Source of the DNA: Antedon mediterranea
Lineage: Eukaryota > Echinodermata > Crinoidea > Comatulida > Antedonidae
Reading direction: 5' to 3'
DNA length: 64,000 bases
NCBI RefSeq assembly: GCF_964355755.1
Contig: NC_092670.1
Coordinates: forward strand, 15,685,201 to 15,749,200
This document shows positions 1 through 15,995 of the stretch, piece after piece (position 1 is the first letter of the stretch; each line of letters begins with the position of its first letter). The notes below the pieces were generated by a model. That model ran no database searches. It was not told the origin of the DNA and was given only the letters and a program-made list of their open reading frames with translations. The translations under genes and the position numbers were made by a program.

Positions 1-3175
<3,175 letters not shown>

Positions 3176-4895
3176 GAGGTATTCTTTGTTATATATATAT
3201 ATTGGTGCAATCGCAATGTGTGCACTTTGCTTACAAAAAACGTCCCATTTCACAAATCACAATATTTATTGACACTGTTGCAAATAGTTTTTCCTGGATT
3301 TATAACCTCCTTCATTCTTATGTTAGTAGTATTGCTTTTTCTTATGAAATGTCCCATTTTAAAATTCAACACACACCATCTGACACTTTTCCTACCTAGT
3401 CTTTTCCATTCCATACTTGCTTATAATTACTGTATGAAAGTAGGTTTGGTGACTCAACACACACATTCACCATCAAGAGTTGGCATATGCTTTATTCCTT
3501 TTCCATCCCATACTTAGGTAGAACTCTTAAGATCGATTGACTCTACTGCTCAGAATTCTCACTCATTCACTGTTTATATAAATTCTATTCCTGAGAAGTC
3601 TTTTCAATACTTATTGCATTATAGTAGAATTCACAACTCAATTCACTGACTGATTGACTCTATTCCTCAATCTTTTCTATCCCATATTAGCTGAATACAT
3701 TAATCATCATTTCTTTGATATTGTATCTAGTACAGATACACAGATACCTCACTGTTATTATTGAAATCTTTTCAAAGAAGCCATACTACTGCACCCATAG
3801 TCTTTTATAAATACTTTCCTTTTGTTCAACCTCTTTGTGCATTGGCTTATGCTTTTTAGTATGATCAGCTAACAAAATGGAACTTTTTGAAGTATAATGA
3901 ATGGAAAATTAACAATCCACATTATGGTTATTAATGTATAAGTCTAACTAAACTTGTGCAAACAGGTTAAGCCGGTGTAGGTGTCTAATATGTATATTAT
4001 ATGTTGTTGTGTTGCCTATAATTCTTTGTGGGACTTGGAGTTAGTTTGTTTGTTTTTGGGTTGGATGTGAAATTGCTGAGATTGGATAAGGTAGGTATGT
4101 ATAAGTGTACTGGGGAGGTTCTTCTCAATATACCTAATCATCTTTCACTCTTTTGTGTACTGTTGCACACATACCTCGTTAGTTTTCTTATAGAAATATA
4201 TATTTATGTTTTTGTTTGTTTAGAGATGGTTATATAGCTTCATTGTTTTATGTCTTTTAACCATGATGCTGTGTGCTGTTGTGATCTTTAGCAAGTAAGA
4301 TTTTAGGTGGTGCTACCCAGAATTAAAGCAACCTGTTTCAACCAGAAATGATTTTTATAAATGAGTACAGTTTTGCAAATAATTTATTATAATAATTTCT
4401 TAAAAGCAATAATTACAATATTGAATTTCAGATTATAACAAAAAAATAAATCATGAGTATTATAATTTTTCCTTTCACCCGTCAATTGAGTTTTATACAA
4501 TTTAAATTATTATTATTATTAATTATCTCAAATTGTACTTTTCTTTACATTTTTACTAAAAGGGACACATCTGTATTATATTAGCTGCCTTATATTTTTA
4601 TAATTTTGTTAACAATTTCTTTTAAGGCTTTTTTACTGTTGAATTATGCTATTCTGTATATTATTTTGATTTAATAAAAAAAAGGCCACAGATTTTTATG
4701 TATTTTAAAAAGGAAAGAGAGGTGTGTTTTACCTGTTGTTCGTAACAGTATACAAATTAGTATTGGGATTATCGATTTGCTATTGTTGATCAAAAAGTTC
4801 ATATTGCTTTTAATTAACAAACACTGAAATATTTTTAAGTGAGTTGTTTATGTACTTAAGATCATTTTGGAATGCTTAAAATGTACAGTACATCT
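3176..4895 (+). other. 3' UTR / intergenic sequence after TMEM184
   Basis: AT-rich noncoding sequence without conserved exons. An AATAAA-type run near 4674 could end the TMEM184 transcript, but several other AATAAA strings occur up to about 5950, so the 3' end cannot be fixed. Confidence 0.4.
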
Positions 4896-5231
4896 ATTGG
4901 TTATCATATCCCGTGTTGGTTCCCATATCCTGTGTTGGTTACCATATCCCGCGTCAATTACCATATTCTGTGTCGATTACCATATCCCGTGTTGGTTACC
5001 ATATAACATGTTGGTTGCCATATCATGTGTTAATTACCATATTGCATGTTGTTTACCATATCCCGTGTCAGTTTCTATATCCTGTGTTGGTTACCATATC
5101 CTGTGTTGGTTACCATATCCTGTGTCAGTTTCTATATCCTGTGTTGGTTACCATATCCTGTGTTGGTTACCATATCCTGTGTCGATTACCATATTCCGTG
5201 TTGGTTACCATATCCTGTGTCAGTTTCCATC
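4896..5231 (+). repeat. 19-bp minisatellite
   Basis: About 17-18 tandem copies of a 19-bp unit close to CTGTGTTGGTTACCATATC, with variants (GTCGATT, GTCAGTTTC). Because 19 is not a multiple of 3, the array is open in all three forward frames and gives spurious 19-residue repeat peptides. It lies between TMEM184 and CCDC40. Confidence 0.95.
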
Positions 5232-5324
5232 CTACATTTGTCCAGATTGCTTTTTATAGGATTTGAACCAAGATGTTTTCAGACCAATCAAATACTGCAA
5301 GCCAAATGTCACCATAACTCCCTG

Positions 5325-5486
5325 CCATAACCTCTCATCCATAACCTCTCATCCATAACCTCTCATCCATAACCTCTCATCCATAACCTCTCATCCATAA
5401 CCTCTCATCCATAACCTCTCATCCATAACCTCTCATCCATAACCTCTCATCCATAACCTCTCATCCATAACCTATCATCCATAACC
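5325..5486 (+). repeat. 14-bp minisatellite
   Basis: Nearly perfect tandem copies (11-12) of CCATAACCTCTCAT, only about 95 bp after the 19-bp array. The uniform copies suggest recent expansion. Confidence 0.97.
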
Positions 5487-7214
5487 GAACAACCAATATG
5501 ACATTAAAAACTGAACAGTAACTCGCCATTATTTACTGTCGTCCTTCGACTGCTGTACTTAAGTTCTGTTCTTTAAGTTGCTTTCTTAAAATGTGATCAG
5601 TATTTCTTAAGATGTATCCAATGTTAATATTCTTGAATATGTATGCTATACTATGTTTTGTATGCCTTGTTGATGTAATCTTAATCATGGTACTGTACTT
5701 ATTGTAAATACTTAATTTAATCAGTTTACTATAAACATATATTTTTTAATGTTTAGATATATAGACTGTAAAGATAGCACAAAGATTATATATAGTGAAA
5801 ATTCTTTTTAAATTTATTGTACTATTTCAAACAACAAAGAAGAATAAGTATAGGAAAAACACAATTTACAAAAGTACTTATAAATTACAAAAGTGAAACA
5901 TATAATTGATGTTTTATATTAAGTTCTGTATATTGGATGGAAACCAAAATAAAATTAGTATATCTATACAGCACTCACACGAATAAGTTTTCTAGGGCTT
6001 GCTAGTAGAAGGTTGTTGAAAGGGGGAATTTGATTAAATGATTTATAAATTTGCAATAGTTATTTGTTGTGTTTGTGGAGTGATTTACTGCAAGAATGTG
6101 TAGCTGTTGAGTGGATGAACATCAATGCAAATTAACAAGAATAGCGGATAATAAAAAAAGAGAAGAAAACGTTAATCTAAAGCTATGTCTACACTATCAA
6201 ACAAAAAAGTGTGATGCACCCATTTGTGGGATATCACTACCATATTTGGGCACATCAAATTTTTTTTAGTTTAATAGTGTAGACAGAGCTTTAGGAATGC
6301 TTATCCGTGTGAGTATGGTAATTGATAAAAGTTGTCATGTTATACTCCTTTATCACATCACCTAGTAGGAAAAAAAGTGGAATTTACACACACCATACAA
6401 AATTCAGGTGTTGACGCCCTAGTGTGGTGATGTAAAAGAGGTATACAAGACTTTTTAATGACCTTTCTGACCAGTGTTGCTGGCTCTGTGGAGTTCCGCC
6501 ACTACTAGAAGTAAATGTCCACCACATCTGGTTAAAACCTCGATCATTCAGTGTTTTAGATTTAGAATACAATTATACAAACATTACTATTACAGGGATA
6601 TCAGTACCGATCTCTATTATATATACAGTATATGTTGTCATGTATGTAAAGATTATGTACTTAGACTTTCATCTATATATAAATCTGGGTGAGATGAGTT
6701 ATTCCAATAAAAGGAAACAAAGTATTTGTATTGCGTGTATATAAATATTATAAACAAGTGTATAAAATAGTTTTATTGTATAATGTTTAATAATAGTGGT
6801 ATATGTTTTCGAGACAATAATTTTAAACGTAAACAAAAGTTATTCTTTCTATGTTGGAAGATGTTGCATTCCATATTATTATTAATACTGTATATTCCCC
6901 CGTTTTAGAATCTGTGGGGAAAATGTTTTGTACTCCTGTAGTCGTAAAGTAACAATTGATAACTTGTCACATGTCTATAGAAACTTAAGATGTATGTTTT
7001 TATCTATAGAAATTATTCTGCTAAAACCTACCAATATGTTTATTGTAGCATGGAGGAAAAATCTTCTCCATGATTGTAGTATGTATTGATGGCTGTCACA
7101 AGTTTAATAAAAATATATATATGTAAAAGCGAGTTTGATTTACTTCAATAAAACCAACTACCACAACACTCATAAGCAAAACACAAACAATGTAATATAA
7201 TTTAATTGAAACAA
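5487..7214. other. Intergenic sequence between convergent TMEM184 and CCDC40
   Basis: AT-rich, with one short MITE copy (6179-6292) and no recognisable coding sequence. It probably holds the end of the TMEM184 3' UTR. Confidence 0.4.
6179..6292. mobile_element. Palindromic MITE, copy 1 (internally deleted)
   Basis: Ends read GCTATGTCTACACTATCAAA and the reverse complement of GCTCTGTCTACACTATTAAA. The interior keeps GTGTGATG and TTTGGGCACATCA but is about 30 bp shorter than the other copies. It is flanked by TAAA and TTTA. Confidence 0.85.
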
Positions 7215-7220
7215 TTTATT
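7215..7220 (-). terminator. Candidate poly(A) signal of CCDC40
   Basis: TTTATT on the + strand is AATAAA on the coding strand, about 135 nt after the CCDC40 stop codon. Confidence 0.5.
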
Positions 7221-7354
7221 TTTAATTATACAACGAAATACACTTATATCACATTGGTTTTTAAGATAAGTATATCTAATACAGATGTGGTCTGCAAATT
7301 CCATTCAAATTGTATAAATGTAATTTAAAAAATTTCAAGCATTTTGCATTTTTT

Positions 7355-10300
7355 TTAATCTTCTTCGACGCCCAGACGAGAGCTAAGTGCAAGTGTTACC
7401 TTACGCAGGGATGGCTGAGCATGAGGAAACTCCTGATTAAGACGATCGATGATTGTAGCAAGCGTGTGCACACGATCCGTTTGCTTTTGATACTCCGTAT
7501 CCAACGCAGACTCAGTCTTACATAACAGCGTGTATTTGCCATCTCGGTTTGACTGGTAGTATTTTGATTTCTGTTGTCTGGCTAGAATCTCCGTCATATT
7601 CTACAATAATTAATAAATTTGATAATTATTATTTATAGCATGTGTAATAATCAGGTTTATTTTCAGTGGCTAGTTTGTTATGAGCTACTTAAAACGTATT
7701 GATAATGAATAACTGCAGAAGGGATGTATTTCTCATCAGAACATGGCATTGACAACCAAGTCCCAAGTAGTGTACATGTAAAAATCGACTATGGATATGT
7801 GAATCGGCTAGTGAGACATACAGAAGTGTTATTTAACTGGATGTTGGTGTTTCAACAGCTGCTCATACATGTACTGCGCGAACATGTATTGCCTTGGTAT
7901 TAACTGACCAATCAGTAATCAAATAGCGCACTACTATTCTTTCCTCCCGAGATTTCACAAGGTTGGTGTATGCATGTGTGAAAAGATGCAATAAGTCCGG
8001 AGATCAAACCTGGTTACAACTTGTTACAAATTGTAAAAATGTATGCAGATGTGAAAAGGGTATTACACTACTATACACACCAATGCAAAAACTAACCTTT
8101 TGTTTGATTTCCATCAGTCTGTCGATATCTCCATCAAGTGTGTCAGCCATACTCTGTAGCTGTTGGAATGTCGTCTGCTTTTCTTGCAACTGTTCACTTA
8201 GCATCTGCTGATGTGTTCTCAGCTGTTGGATCTCTGCATCACATGAACTACTGTCCTGCAAAGTGAAATTGTATTGTATTATTCAACCATCATCATCATC
8301 ATTGGCTTAAGAAGAAATCAATGATTGTTTCTAACATCTGTCTCACTATGAAGGAGGTGTAGCTGGAGCATTCATCCTTTTTTTTCTTCTTGTTTGTACG
8401 CTGTAAATATGTTTTCACATTGTAGATATTTTCCTAGAGTATGTTATTAATTATTTTAAATTTTGTGACAGTTTATTATTGGTTTTATACTGAATCTTAC
8501 CATTAGTTTACTACTGTAAAATTGTAAAAGAGGAAGTTTGTTATACAAATGCTATTGTATACATCCATACACATGGGATATTAAAATGATCGAAAATTGT
8601 TGGGAAACTGACTATTAAGGGAGCAAAACTTTCCTAGTGTTTTATATTTACCTGTTGAACTTGCTTTATCTTTTTACCCATCTCAACCAGTTTCTTTTTA
8701 AAGGTTCCTTTTGTTTCTACTTTTTTGTTCAATTTACTCTGCGCATCTCCTCGTGTCACAATCGTATCTCTACGCGACACAGACTTCTCCATATCCTGGA
8801 TCAACTTCTCCTGGAGTTTCATCAGCTGTGTGTGGCGGACCTCCATACGGTGGATCTCGGATGTCATGGCCCGAATCTCTCCTTGTCCTACATCGGAGTC
8901 AACTGTTGCTTTAGCTTCACGGGCCAGCTGGGTCTTTTTCTCCCAAAGCATAATCTGGCGTCTTAAAAGGTAACGAATATTTTCCATTAAATTAACATAC
9001 AGTATTTCTTTATTTTCTTTACACTTTGTGAATATTCTATATTACAGATAACTATCAACTGAGGTTTGATGTAATAAGTTTAGATCACACTTACAGAATC
9101 ACAGAACATTACACCGACATGATGTTGTATACAATGTCATACGGATTAAACATCTAAATACATTGTTAAGATATTTCAATGTTGTAACATATACTTACTC
9201 CGCCTCCACAAGGCTGTTTAGAAGGCGTTCTTTCTCTTCTGCCTGTTCCTCTAGTTTGTTTTGCATTTCAATTGACTCCTTTTCAGCTTCCTTTATTCAG
9301 AAAAGAAGAGTGTAAAAGAAAAACAGTGTAAATTTAAAAAAACACTGAATTTGTATACATCTTTAGACTTGCTGTATTATTACAACAATTGCTTTTCTGT
9401 TTTCTACTATTATCTGAATAAATGTGAACTACTGTATTAAGCTCGGTCTACACTATCAAACTAGTTCGACAAAAAAAGTGTGATGTGCCTAAATATGGTA
9501 GTGATATGACATCATCATGTCCAAATATGGGCACATCACATTTTTTTTGTCACATAAGGTTTGATAGTGTAGACAAGGTTTTAAACTGACCTTGAGTGAA
9601 AGAATGAAATCATTCTCCACCAGTATGTTATCCTGTTGCAGGTTTTGTTTAATTTTGCCTTCTTTAGTCAGCAACAGGTTCAACTTGATCATATCATTCT
9701 GCAAGTTTCTCATACTGACTGACACGCTACTATGCTCCGTCTGGTGCGTTGTGATCTCATCTAATGTAAAGGATAACATTTGTTAGTTTGCAATGTGGTA
9801 CTGTAACACGTCTGAAATTCCAGGAATTTTGTTATTTATCACTAATGTTGTGGTTGTTATAAAACGCATGTTACATGTATACTTGTTCTGTGCATTTTCT
9901 GTATGTTATGAGTACATCTTCTGTATATATTTGTGGGTTTAATAAGGTATATTATTATGTATATATTTCATAAAATAGATTTCCTTACTTTCAATTCTCA
10001 TTTTTTTCTGATGAAGGATTGTAAGTGCCTTTTTCATAGTGTCTACCTCGTTCTGTTGGCTATCTTTTTCTTTGCTCATCTTCACAAGTTCACTTTGCTG
10101 TCTTAGCCAGAATTGTTGGAGGTCGCCAATTTCTTGACCTCTGGTGTCGATTGACTTCTGCATAGCAGCTACTTCTTGCTCCAGTGGACCTAGCTCTTCC
10201 CCCTACAATTGACAAATATATTTATGAATTAATATGCAAGGTATAATAATATGCCCCTAGAGGAGCTTTTATCAATTATAGCTACCTTACATCTCTTCGG

Positions 10301-13300
10301 GCCTCGTAGCCAAAAAGGCTACAAATCAAAGATACTGGTATGAAAATCTAAAAAAGAAGTAAATTTAGAGTGAAAAAAACTTCCTCACCCCTTGTTCATT
10401 CTGGATGGCCTCGACCTTTTTATTAAATTGATCTATCATTCCTTGCTTTCTTTCGATAACAGCGTTACGTTTAACAATCTCTCCTTCACTACGTGTGATT
10501 ATTGCATTCTTCTCGTGAATTTGCTGATCAAGATCGTCCAACGTTTTCTTCAGGCGCTCTACACGTGACATGGTGTGCGAGTTCTCTAGCGTGTCCATTG
10601 CTACCTGGTTCTCTACTTGAGCTTTGCTAGATTCCTAAAACATAATTGAGAATTATTAGGATATCAGTCATTCCCTTTTTTGTCTTCTTTTCATGCACTA
10701 TAATATAATGTGTTATTCTTTTGTTTATTGAATATGATTAGACAGTGGTAGTGGTAGTCCCTAAACACAATAATGGTCTTAGACTAAAAAGCAGTCGGAA
10801 GAATGTATAGTATGTACTGTACTCCTGTACAAATTCAAATATTCCAGAATTTTCATATTACATGTAAACGATTGCATCCCTTTTTAATGTATGCTTATCA
10901 TATACCCAAGGTATACCACATCGAATGAATACCTTTTCCTGCAATATTATGACCTTTTTGTAGGTCTGCTGTATAGAACTACACACTATTATATATTTAT
11001 ACTTTATAATGTCTACCATACCAGTTCCTTAATAGCCTGTCTGGTCTTGGAGGCCATTCTCTTTGTGTACTGTGATGCTTTGTCAAGTGTCAGTTTATTT
11101 CTCATCGTCTCCATCACATTATCTTCTAATGCTACTTTTTCCTGGAATTCTTTTTCAATCTGCTTACGTAAACCATTCAGCTCATGTACACGCAAAGTTC
11201 TATCCTGAAATACAACACATCAATTTCATTGTAAACAAAGCTGTTTATCTGCAAGTACACACATCGATATTCTCTGATATAGTTTAGTTAGAAAGTATTT
11301 CATATCAGGATTTCGAACTATGTAGGTTAATGCAGTATTAAAGTTAGAACAATGGACAGAGCAAATTGTACATACAATAGAATATGTTTTCCTGAAGCTT
11401 TGATTTGTTAAGCTCTGTTTACACCATCAAACTTTATGTGACAAAAAAAATGTAATGTGCCCATATATGGACATGATAATGTCATATTACTACCATATTT
11501 GGCCACATCACACTTTTTTTTTCAAACTAGTTTGATAGCGTAGACGGAGTTTATTACAAATACTGTAGTAAAGGCACTCCGAAATGACATGAAGCTACTG
11601 CAGAAACTCCATACAGTAATTACTGCAGTTGTAATTGTGCAATAGTCAATGATACTGTACATACTGTTGTAGCCCTGTTAAGTGACTGTTCCGTCTCATG
11701 CAGCATTCGTGTGTAGGTACTATACTCCTGTTTCAACTGCTCTTGCTTGGCTAGACTGGAAGCAATCAACTTCTTAACAGTGTTGATGTCTGCCTCGTTT
11801 TTGTTCAGCAGGATCAAAAGCATCTCATTACGCTCCTGTTCTTTCGTTATGGACTTCTTGTATCCATCAATCTCTGTGTTAAACGAGAGAATTTGCTGTC
11901 TCTGTTGACTAAAACAATGACAAATTTGAGTATCATCATTTGTATTACATAATGTATTTGTAAAATTGGTCATCTATTATTGAAATTAATTGTTCATTTC
12001 TCTTCACCGTGGGAAATTTATTTCACATGCTTCAGTTAACCCCAAGATGCACCAGTACTTTCCATGAACTAGTCATGAATTTACACTAATACTTGACCTA
12101 TGACCCAGGTCAGAATAAAGTTGAATGCATGATTATCAACTTACTCTAGTGCTTCAAGCATAGCGGCATGTGCTTCGTCACGTCTTCTCATGCCAATCAA
12201 ACTGCTGTTCCATTGCTGGTAAAGCTGCTTGCGTTCCAATTGAATTGACTAAAATACAGTAAAGAAGGTTAACTTATAAGCTATGACTGCCACTGGGACA
12301 TATAATGATATACACATAGTAATACACACAAACATTGCAAGACAATTGTTAGGCATTCTTACTTCAATCTCCATGCGTGCTTCAGTGAGCGCCTCTGTAG
12401 CTGCCTTTGTCTCTTCAGACTGTGCAGCACACTGAGCTTCATGCAGTGCAATTTGCTCCCTCAATTTATCCACATTTTCTGTCAGCCTGTTCACATACAA
12501 GTCCTATAGGGGAAAAACAAAATAAAAAGGGTGCAGTCAATTCAATTTCATGACAGTTTTTTCTCTTTATTTTGAATAAACCTCCTTCTATATAAAGGAA
12601 TGGAATATGGCGTTTACTATAGTATAAACAGAATATACAACTGTCTTCTTACTTTGTCTACATTATCAAACTAGTTCGACAAAAAAAGTGTGATGTGCCC
12701 AAATATAGTAATGATATTCCTAAATATGGTAGTGATATGACATCATCATCATGTCCATATTTTGGTACATCACATAGATAGTGTAGGCAGAGCTTTAAGC
12801 AATTAACATTGTTATAAAGGTGTTGATATTATGTAATTAATTTAATTTCTAGTTTAGTACCTGTTTCTGTTTCTCCTCCTCTGCTTTTGTTACTTCAACA
12901 TCAGACTTTTCCGCAGCTCGTCTCATAACAGCGATATCTCCCCGTACATCTTCTTTAGCATTGGTCATATAGAACATATGTAGTGCGAGGTTTTCAACTT
13001 CAGTCTGGAGTGCAGACCCTAAATGGAGATTTAAAAAAATGAATGTTACAGTAAATTAGAGCATGTCAACACAGAACATAAAACAGATTGAAGAAACTCT
13101 ATGTCATACCTTCTTTTCTTTGTTGGTTTATGTTATCTTGTGTTTTCTTATACATAGTTCTAACCTCTCCAAGCTGCTCTTCACACTGGGAACGGAACTG
13201 CTGCAAGCTAGCTAGTTCATCATGTTTACTCTCTAGGTCCATTTGATGGCGGGCTAGCTTTTGCTGTAGGCCGTACAGATGTACACCAAGCTCTTCACGT

Positions 13301-15618
13301 TCTTTGCCTTTGTTCTTGACGGCTTCGTTGAGTTCACTTAGGTCAAGTTTCACTTTTTCATGTTGCTTTACAAGATGGCTGTTCAAGGCATCTTGGAATC
13401 GTTTCATCAAAGGCTGTAAGAATTAAAATTTAATCATCATGTCATCGACATGCTTCATGCCATGTTTCTTAAGCTCTGTCTACACTATCAAACTAGTTTG
13501 ACAAAAAAAGTGTGATGTGCCCAAATAAGGTAGTGATATGCCCAAATATGGTAGTGATATGACATCATCGTGTCCATATTTGGGCATATCACATTTTTGT
13601 CACATAAAGTTTGATAGTGTAGACAGAGCTTTGGTTTTATACTATACTATTATACACTAGTGCATTTTTGGTAATTGCCTAGTAGATTGACAGTAGATTG
13701 TTGAATACATACATGGTCAGGATCAAGGACAACAAGCTGGTCTTCATCATCACTAGCATCAGAGTCAATGCCACCCTCATCATTGTCACCAAGCATATTA
13801 TCATCGTCATCATCGCTAAGTTCGTCTTCGGGTATTTCTGTTGTCCCATATGTTGGTGTGTCTTGGGAACCTAAGAAAAATTAATGATTCACAAAATTGG
13901 TCATAAATAACAATCATCGAGTGGAAATCAATTTTATTTCACTTACACTTACAGTAGATGGTTCAGGGATATAAATTTATTGAAACATTGTTTAAAAAGT
14001 TTAAATTCGGTTGCCTTACCTCTTGATATGCCACGACCTGGTTGACCTGCAGATGAACGCCTTTCAGCCTCTTGGGGTTGTGAATACTTCTCTGCTGAGC
14101 TTTGCCGCACTGATGGTGGGTTAGGTGAACCGGAAGGTGGGAGTCTGTCACGGCCATCTAGTGAACTTGAAGCTGATGGAATTTTTCCTTTTCTGGAACC
14201 GGGTGAATTGCCTGCACGTGACCCTGGTCGTTCTTCTTCTGCAACTACAGATATGTGCCTGGCCCGATACTAGAAAAAAAACCAAATTACTTTTATTATA
14301 CAGTAACTTGAAATTTTATGAATAACCACTCTACAGATTGTAATAACATTATTCCGTAGGTTTACAGTCCACCACCACTATGTACATACTTCTCTTAATG
14401 CTTGGACATTCAAATCTGACACAGCTTGTTGTAGTGCATTGACTTGCTCGTCATCTAGATCGGAAAAAGAAAAGTACATCATTTGAATATTAATAAAACT
14501 AAAAAGAATTCAGTTCAGACTATTATTATTCATTGTTTTATCTTAACTTAAAGGCCAGGTGCAGGCAAAACATTTCTATTGATCATACATTCCAATAATT
14601 ATCGATCTATAGTTTCCCCTATGTTTCATAATTTTTGGGATTTTATTTGTGTTACACGAGCTTGTTGAAAATAAGAACTTTCTTATCAGTGGGGGGATAG
14701 TGGTAAAAAATGTTATTAGATGACTAAATATAGGTAATATAACTTGAATATTACATTTCTGATATTTTTATTCAACTTCAGATTTTTATTTTCATGCTAT
14801 AGCAAAAATTATCCACCGTATATCCACCATCTTTTTTTACCGTCTAGGGAGTCACCAGATATGTTATTACATTAGGTTAACTACCTAACTACTGAAAAAA
14901 AGTCTTCCTGGTTTTTATGGAATAATTTTGACAAATTTTGTATTTGACCATGGGAAATTCATGTTTTTTCGTCTTGATTTCTGTTACAAATATTTGATTT
15001 ATGTACAATTAACCAAATATTATATTTAAAATTCATGCCTGTACCTGAGCTTTAAGAATACAATAATTGGCATACCTTTCTCTGGTTCAGTGGTTCCATC
15101 TGTTGTGCCATCTTTGGCAGAAGGGCTAGAGAAACAAAAATAATGGTGATTGAGTTGAGGCAATGTTTATCTTATCTATACTAGGCTAGTATACAGTATT
15201 ACTATTAGTAAATAGTATTAAATTATTATTTTAATGAAGAAAAGAATAACATTACATATGCATCCATATCATCATGATACTCAATAAATATAATTTTAAA
15301 CATAACGATTCTTCCTACCCGTATAAAACTTTTGGATTAAGCTAGGCCGGCTAAGTAAAATTTTAGCAGTCATCCGCCGAAATTGTTGGCTGAATCTTTG
15401 CAGTGAGAATACAATACAACAACAGCCTATTTTGGCCCTCTACTACTCTAGCTAGCAAATATTGCCTAAAATCTAATTAGTACAATGCAAAACTTATTAC
15501 CGATATATCAATTAATTTACTACATTAACATTGTATAATTGAAACATATAAACCCCTAATAAAAATATGTTTTAACGTAATATAAAACAAATTTATACCT
15601 CTCACTTCGATCTGACAT
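7355..15618 (-). CDS. CCDC40: CCDC40, axonemal 96-nm ruler coiled-coil protein
   Basis: Coding exons in transcript order: 15618-15599, 15125-15076, 14454-14390, 14269-14020, 13870-13713, 13413-13110, 13018-12861, 12503-12363, 12248-12145, 11908-11665, 11204-11022, 10634-10389, 10202-9989, 9760-9591, 9290-9199, 8961-8652, 8255-8097, 7600-7355. They sum to 3114 nt, 1037 residues plus stop, all GT-AG with consistent phases (human about 1142). The N-terminus is disordered and acidic (SDDDDDNM). Near-continuous coiled coil runs from about residue 182, starting PLMKRF. Family blocks include GYKKSITKEQERNE, IERKQGMI, RQIMLWEKK, EIHRMEVRHTQL and a C-terminus around ATIIDRLNQEFP. With CCDC39 it forms the ruler that positions inner dynein arms, radial spokes and the N-DRC. 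The start MSDRSE has A at -3; the upstream open frame has no ATG. It is divergent from ACO2. Confidence 0.95.
9439..9582 (+). mobile_element. Palindromic MITE, copy 2, beside a CCDC40 splice donor
   Basis: Full-length copy in the orientation that begins with the CTAGTTYGAC arm and ends with the CACATAAGGTTTGATAG arm. Its right end lies about 8 bp inside the intron that follows CCDC40 exon 9760-9591, so only the donor consensus separates the exon from the element. Confidence 0.92.
11410..11552 (-). mobile_element. Palindromic MITE, copy 3
   Basis: Opposite orientation (begins with the CTTTATGTGAC arm, ends with the CTAGTTTGATAG arm), in the CCDC40 intron between exons 11908-11665 and 11204-11022. 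Left flank is TTAA. Confidence 0.92.
12651..12797 (+). mobile_element. Palindromic MITE, copy 4
   Basis: In the CCDC40 intron between exons 13018-12861 and 12503-12363. The AAATATRGTARTGATAT segment is duplicated inside, and the 3' arm is shortened before GATAGTGTAGGCAGAGCTTT. Confidence 0.9.
13470..13633 (+). mobile_element. Palindromic MITE, copy 5
   Basis: Long copy with the interior segment (AAATAWGGTAGTGATATG) present twice, in the CCDC40 intron between exons 13870-13713 and 13413-13110. Left flank is TTAA. Confidence 0.93.
14552..15051. mobile_element. TTAA-flanked inverted-repeat element (piggyBac-type MITE)
   Basis: Termini AGGCCAGGTGCAGGCA (left) and the inverse of AGCTCAGGTACAGGCA (right) form an imperfect 16-bp TIR. 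The element is bounded on both sides by TTAA (14548-14551 and 15052-15055), the piggyBac target-site duplication. The 500-bp interior has no ORF, so it is non-autonomous. It lies in the CCDC40 intron between exons 15125-15076 and 14454-14390. Confidence 0.75.
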
Positions 15619-15940
15619 TGTTGTTAATTGTATCGTTACTATTGGCGATAGTAGAGTAGAGACAGCTGCTGCGACTAATTTACGAACCGCATTTTCTTTA
15701 GCGGGCGGGCGGTGGATGAATAATCCACTCTCCTCCTCCTTTTCGTGCACACCGCGCGCACACTGCACACTCTCCGCACCCTTTCCTCGTGCAAACGTTT
15801 TTTATTTACTATATGTGATTATTATTTATTACTATTTTGAAATACAATATTATTTACAGTAAAACAAAATTTAAATAGTGAAAAAAGGAAAGTGTCTCTA
15901 TGTATAGTTTGAGGGCGCACTTTACTTGGAATTTTGATTA

Positions 15941-15948
15941 TGACGTCA
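15941..15948. promoter_or_regulatory. Perfect CRE palindrome TGACGTCA
   Basis: An 8-bp CREB/ATF consensus about 57 bp upstream of the ACO2 start codon, inside the shared promoter. The match is exact; function is inferred from position. Confidence 0.6.
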
Positions 15949-15962
15949 TTACAGAATTGTTG

Positions 15963-15995
15963 CGTTTCACCGGCGATCAGTGAATCCCGTGCACG
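15963..15995 (+). promoter_or_regulatory. IRE-like hairpin with CAGUGA loop upstream of ACO2 start
   Basis: CAGTGA (15978-15983) is flanked by arms that pair: 75-77 with 84-86, 71-73 with 87-89, 68-69 with 90-91 and 63-65 with 93-95 (last two digits of 159xx). C15970 and C15974 are left bulged. Vertebrate ACO2 mRNAs carry an iron-responsive element with a CAGUGN loop just before the start codon. Here the bulged C is 4 nt before the loop instead of 6, so this is not a canonical IRE. Confidence 0.35.

Noticed and set aside
4867-5330. Overlapping open frames with 19-residue repeats
   Set aside because: They are translations of a 19-bp minisatellite, open in all forward frames; not protein genes.
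5325-5486. Regular short repeats resembling a CRISPR array
   Set aside because: Contiguous 14-bp units without spacers in a eukaryotic genome; a minisatellite.
11571-11664. An extra CCDC40 exon between 11665 and 11204
   Set aside because: Joining the two exons directly aligns to mammalian CCDC40 without a gap, so nothing is missing.
15645-15660. A possible RFX X-box in the CCDC40 promoter (GTTACTATTGGCGAT)
   Set aside because: The second half-site does not match the consensus; it reads better as an inverted CCAAT box.
15619-15768. N-terminal extension of CCDC40
   Set aside because: The frame is open upstream of MSDRSE but contains no ATG, and the MSDRSE start has a good context.
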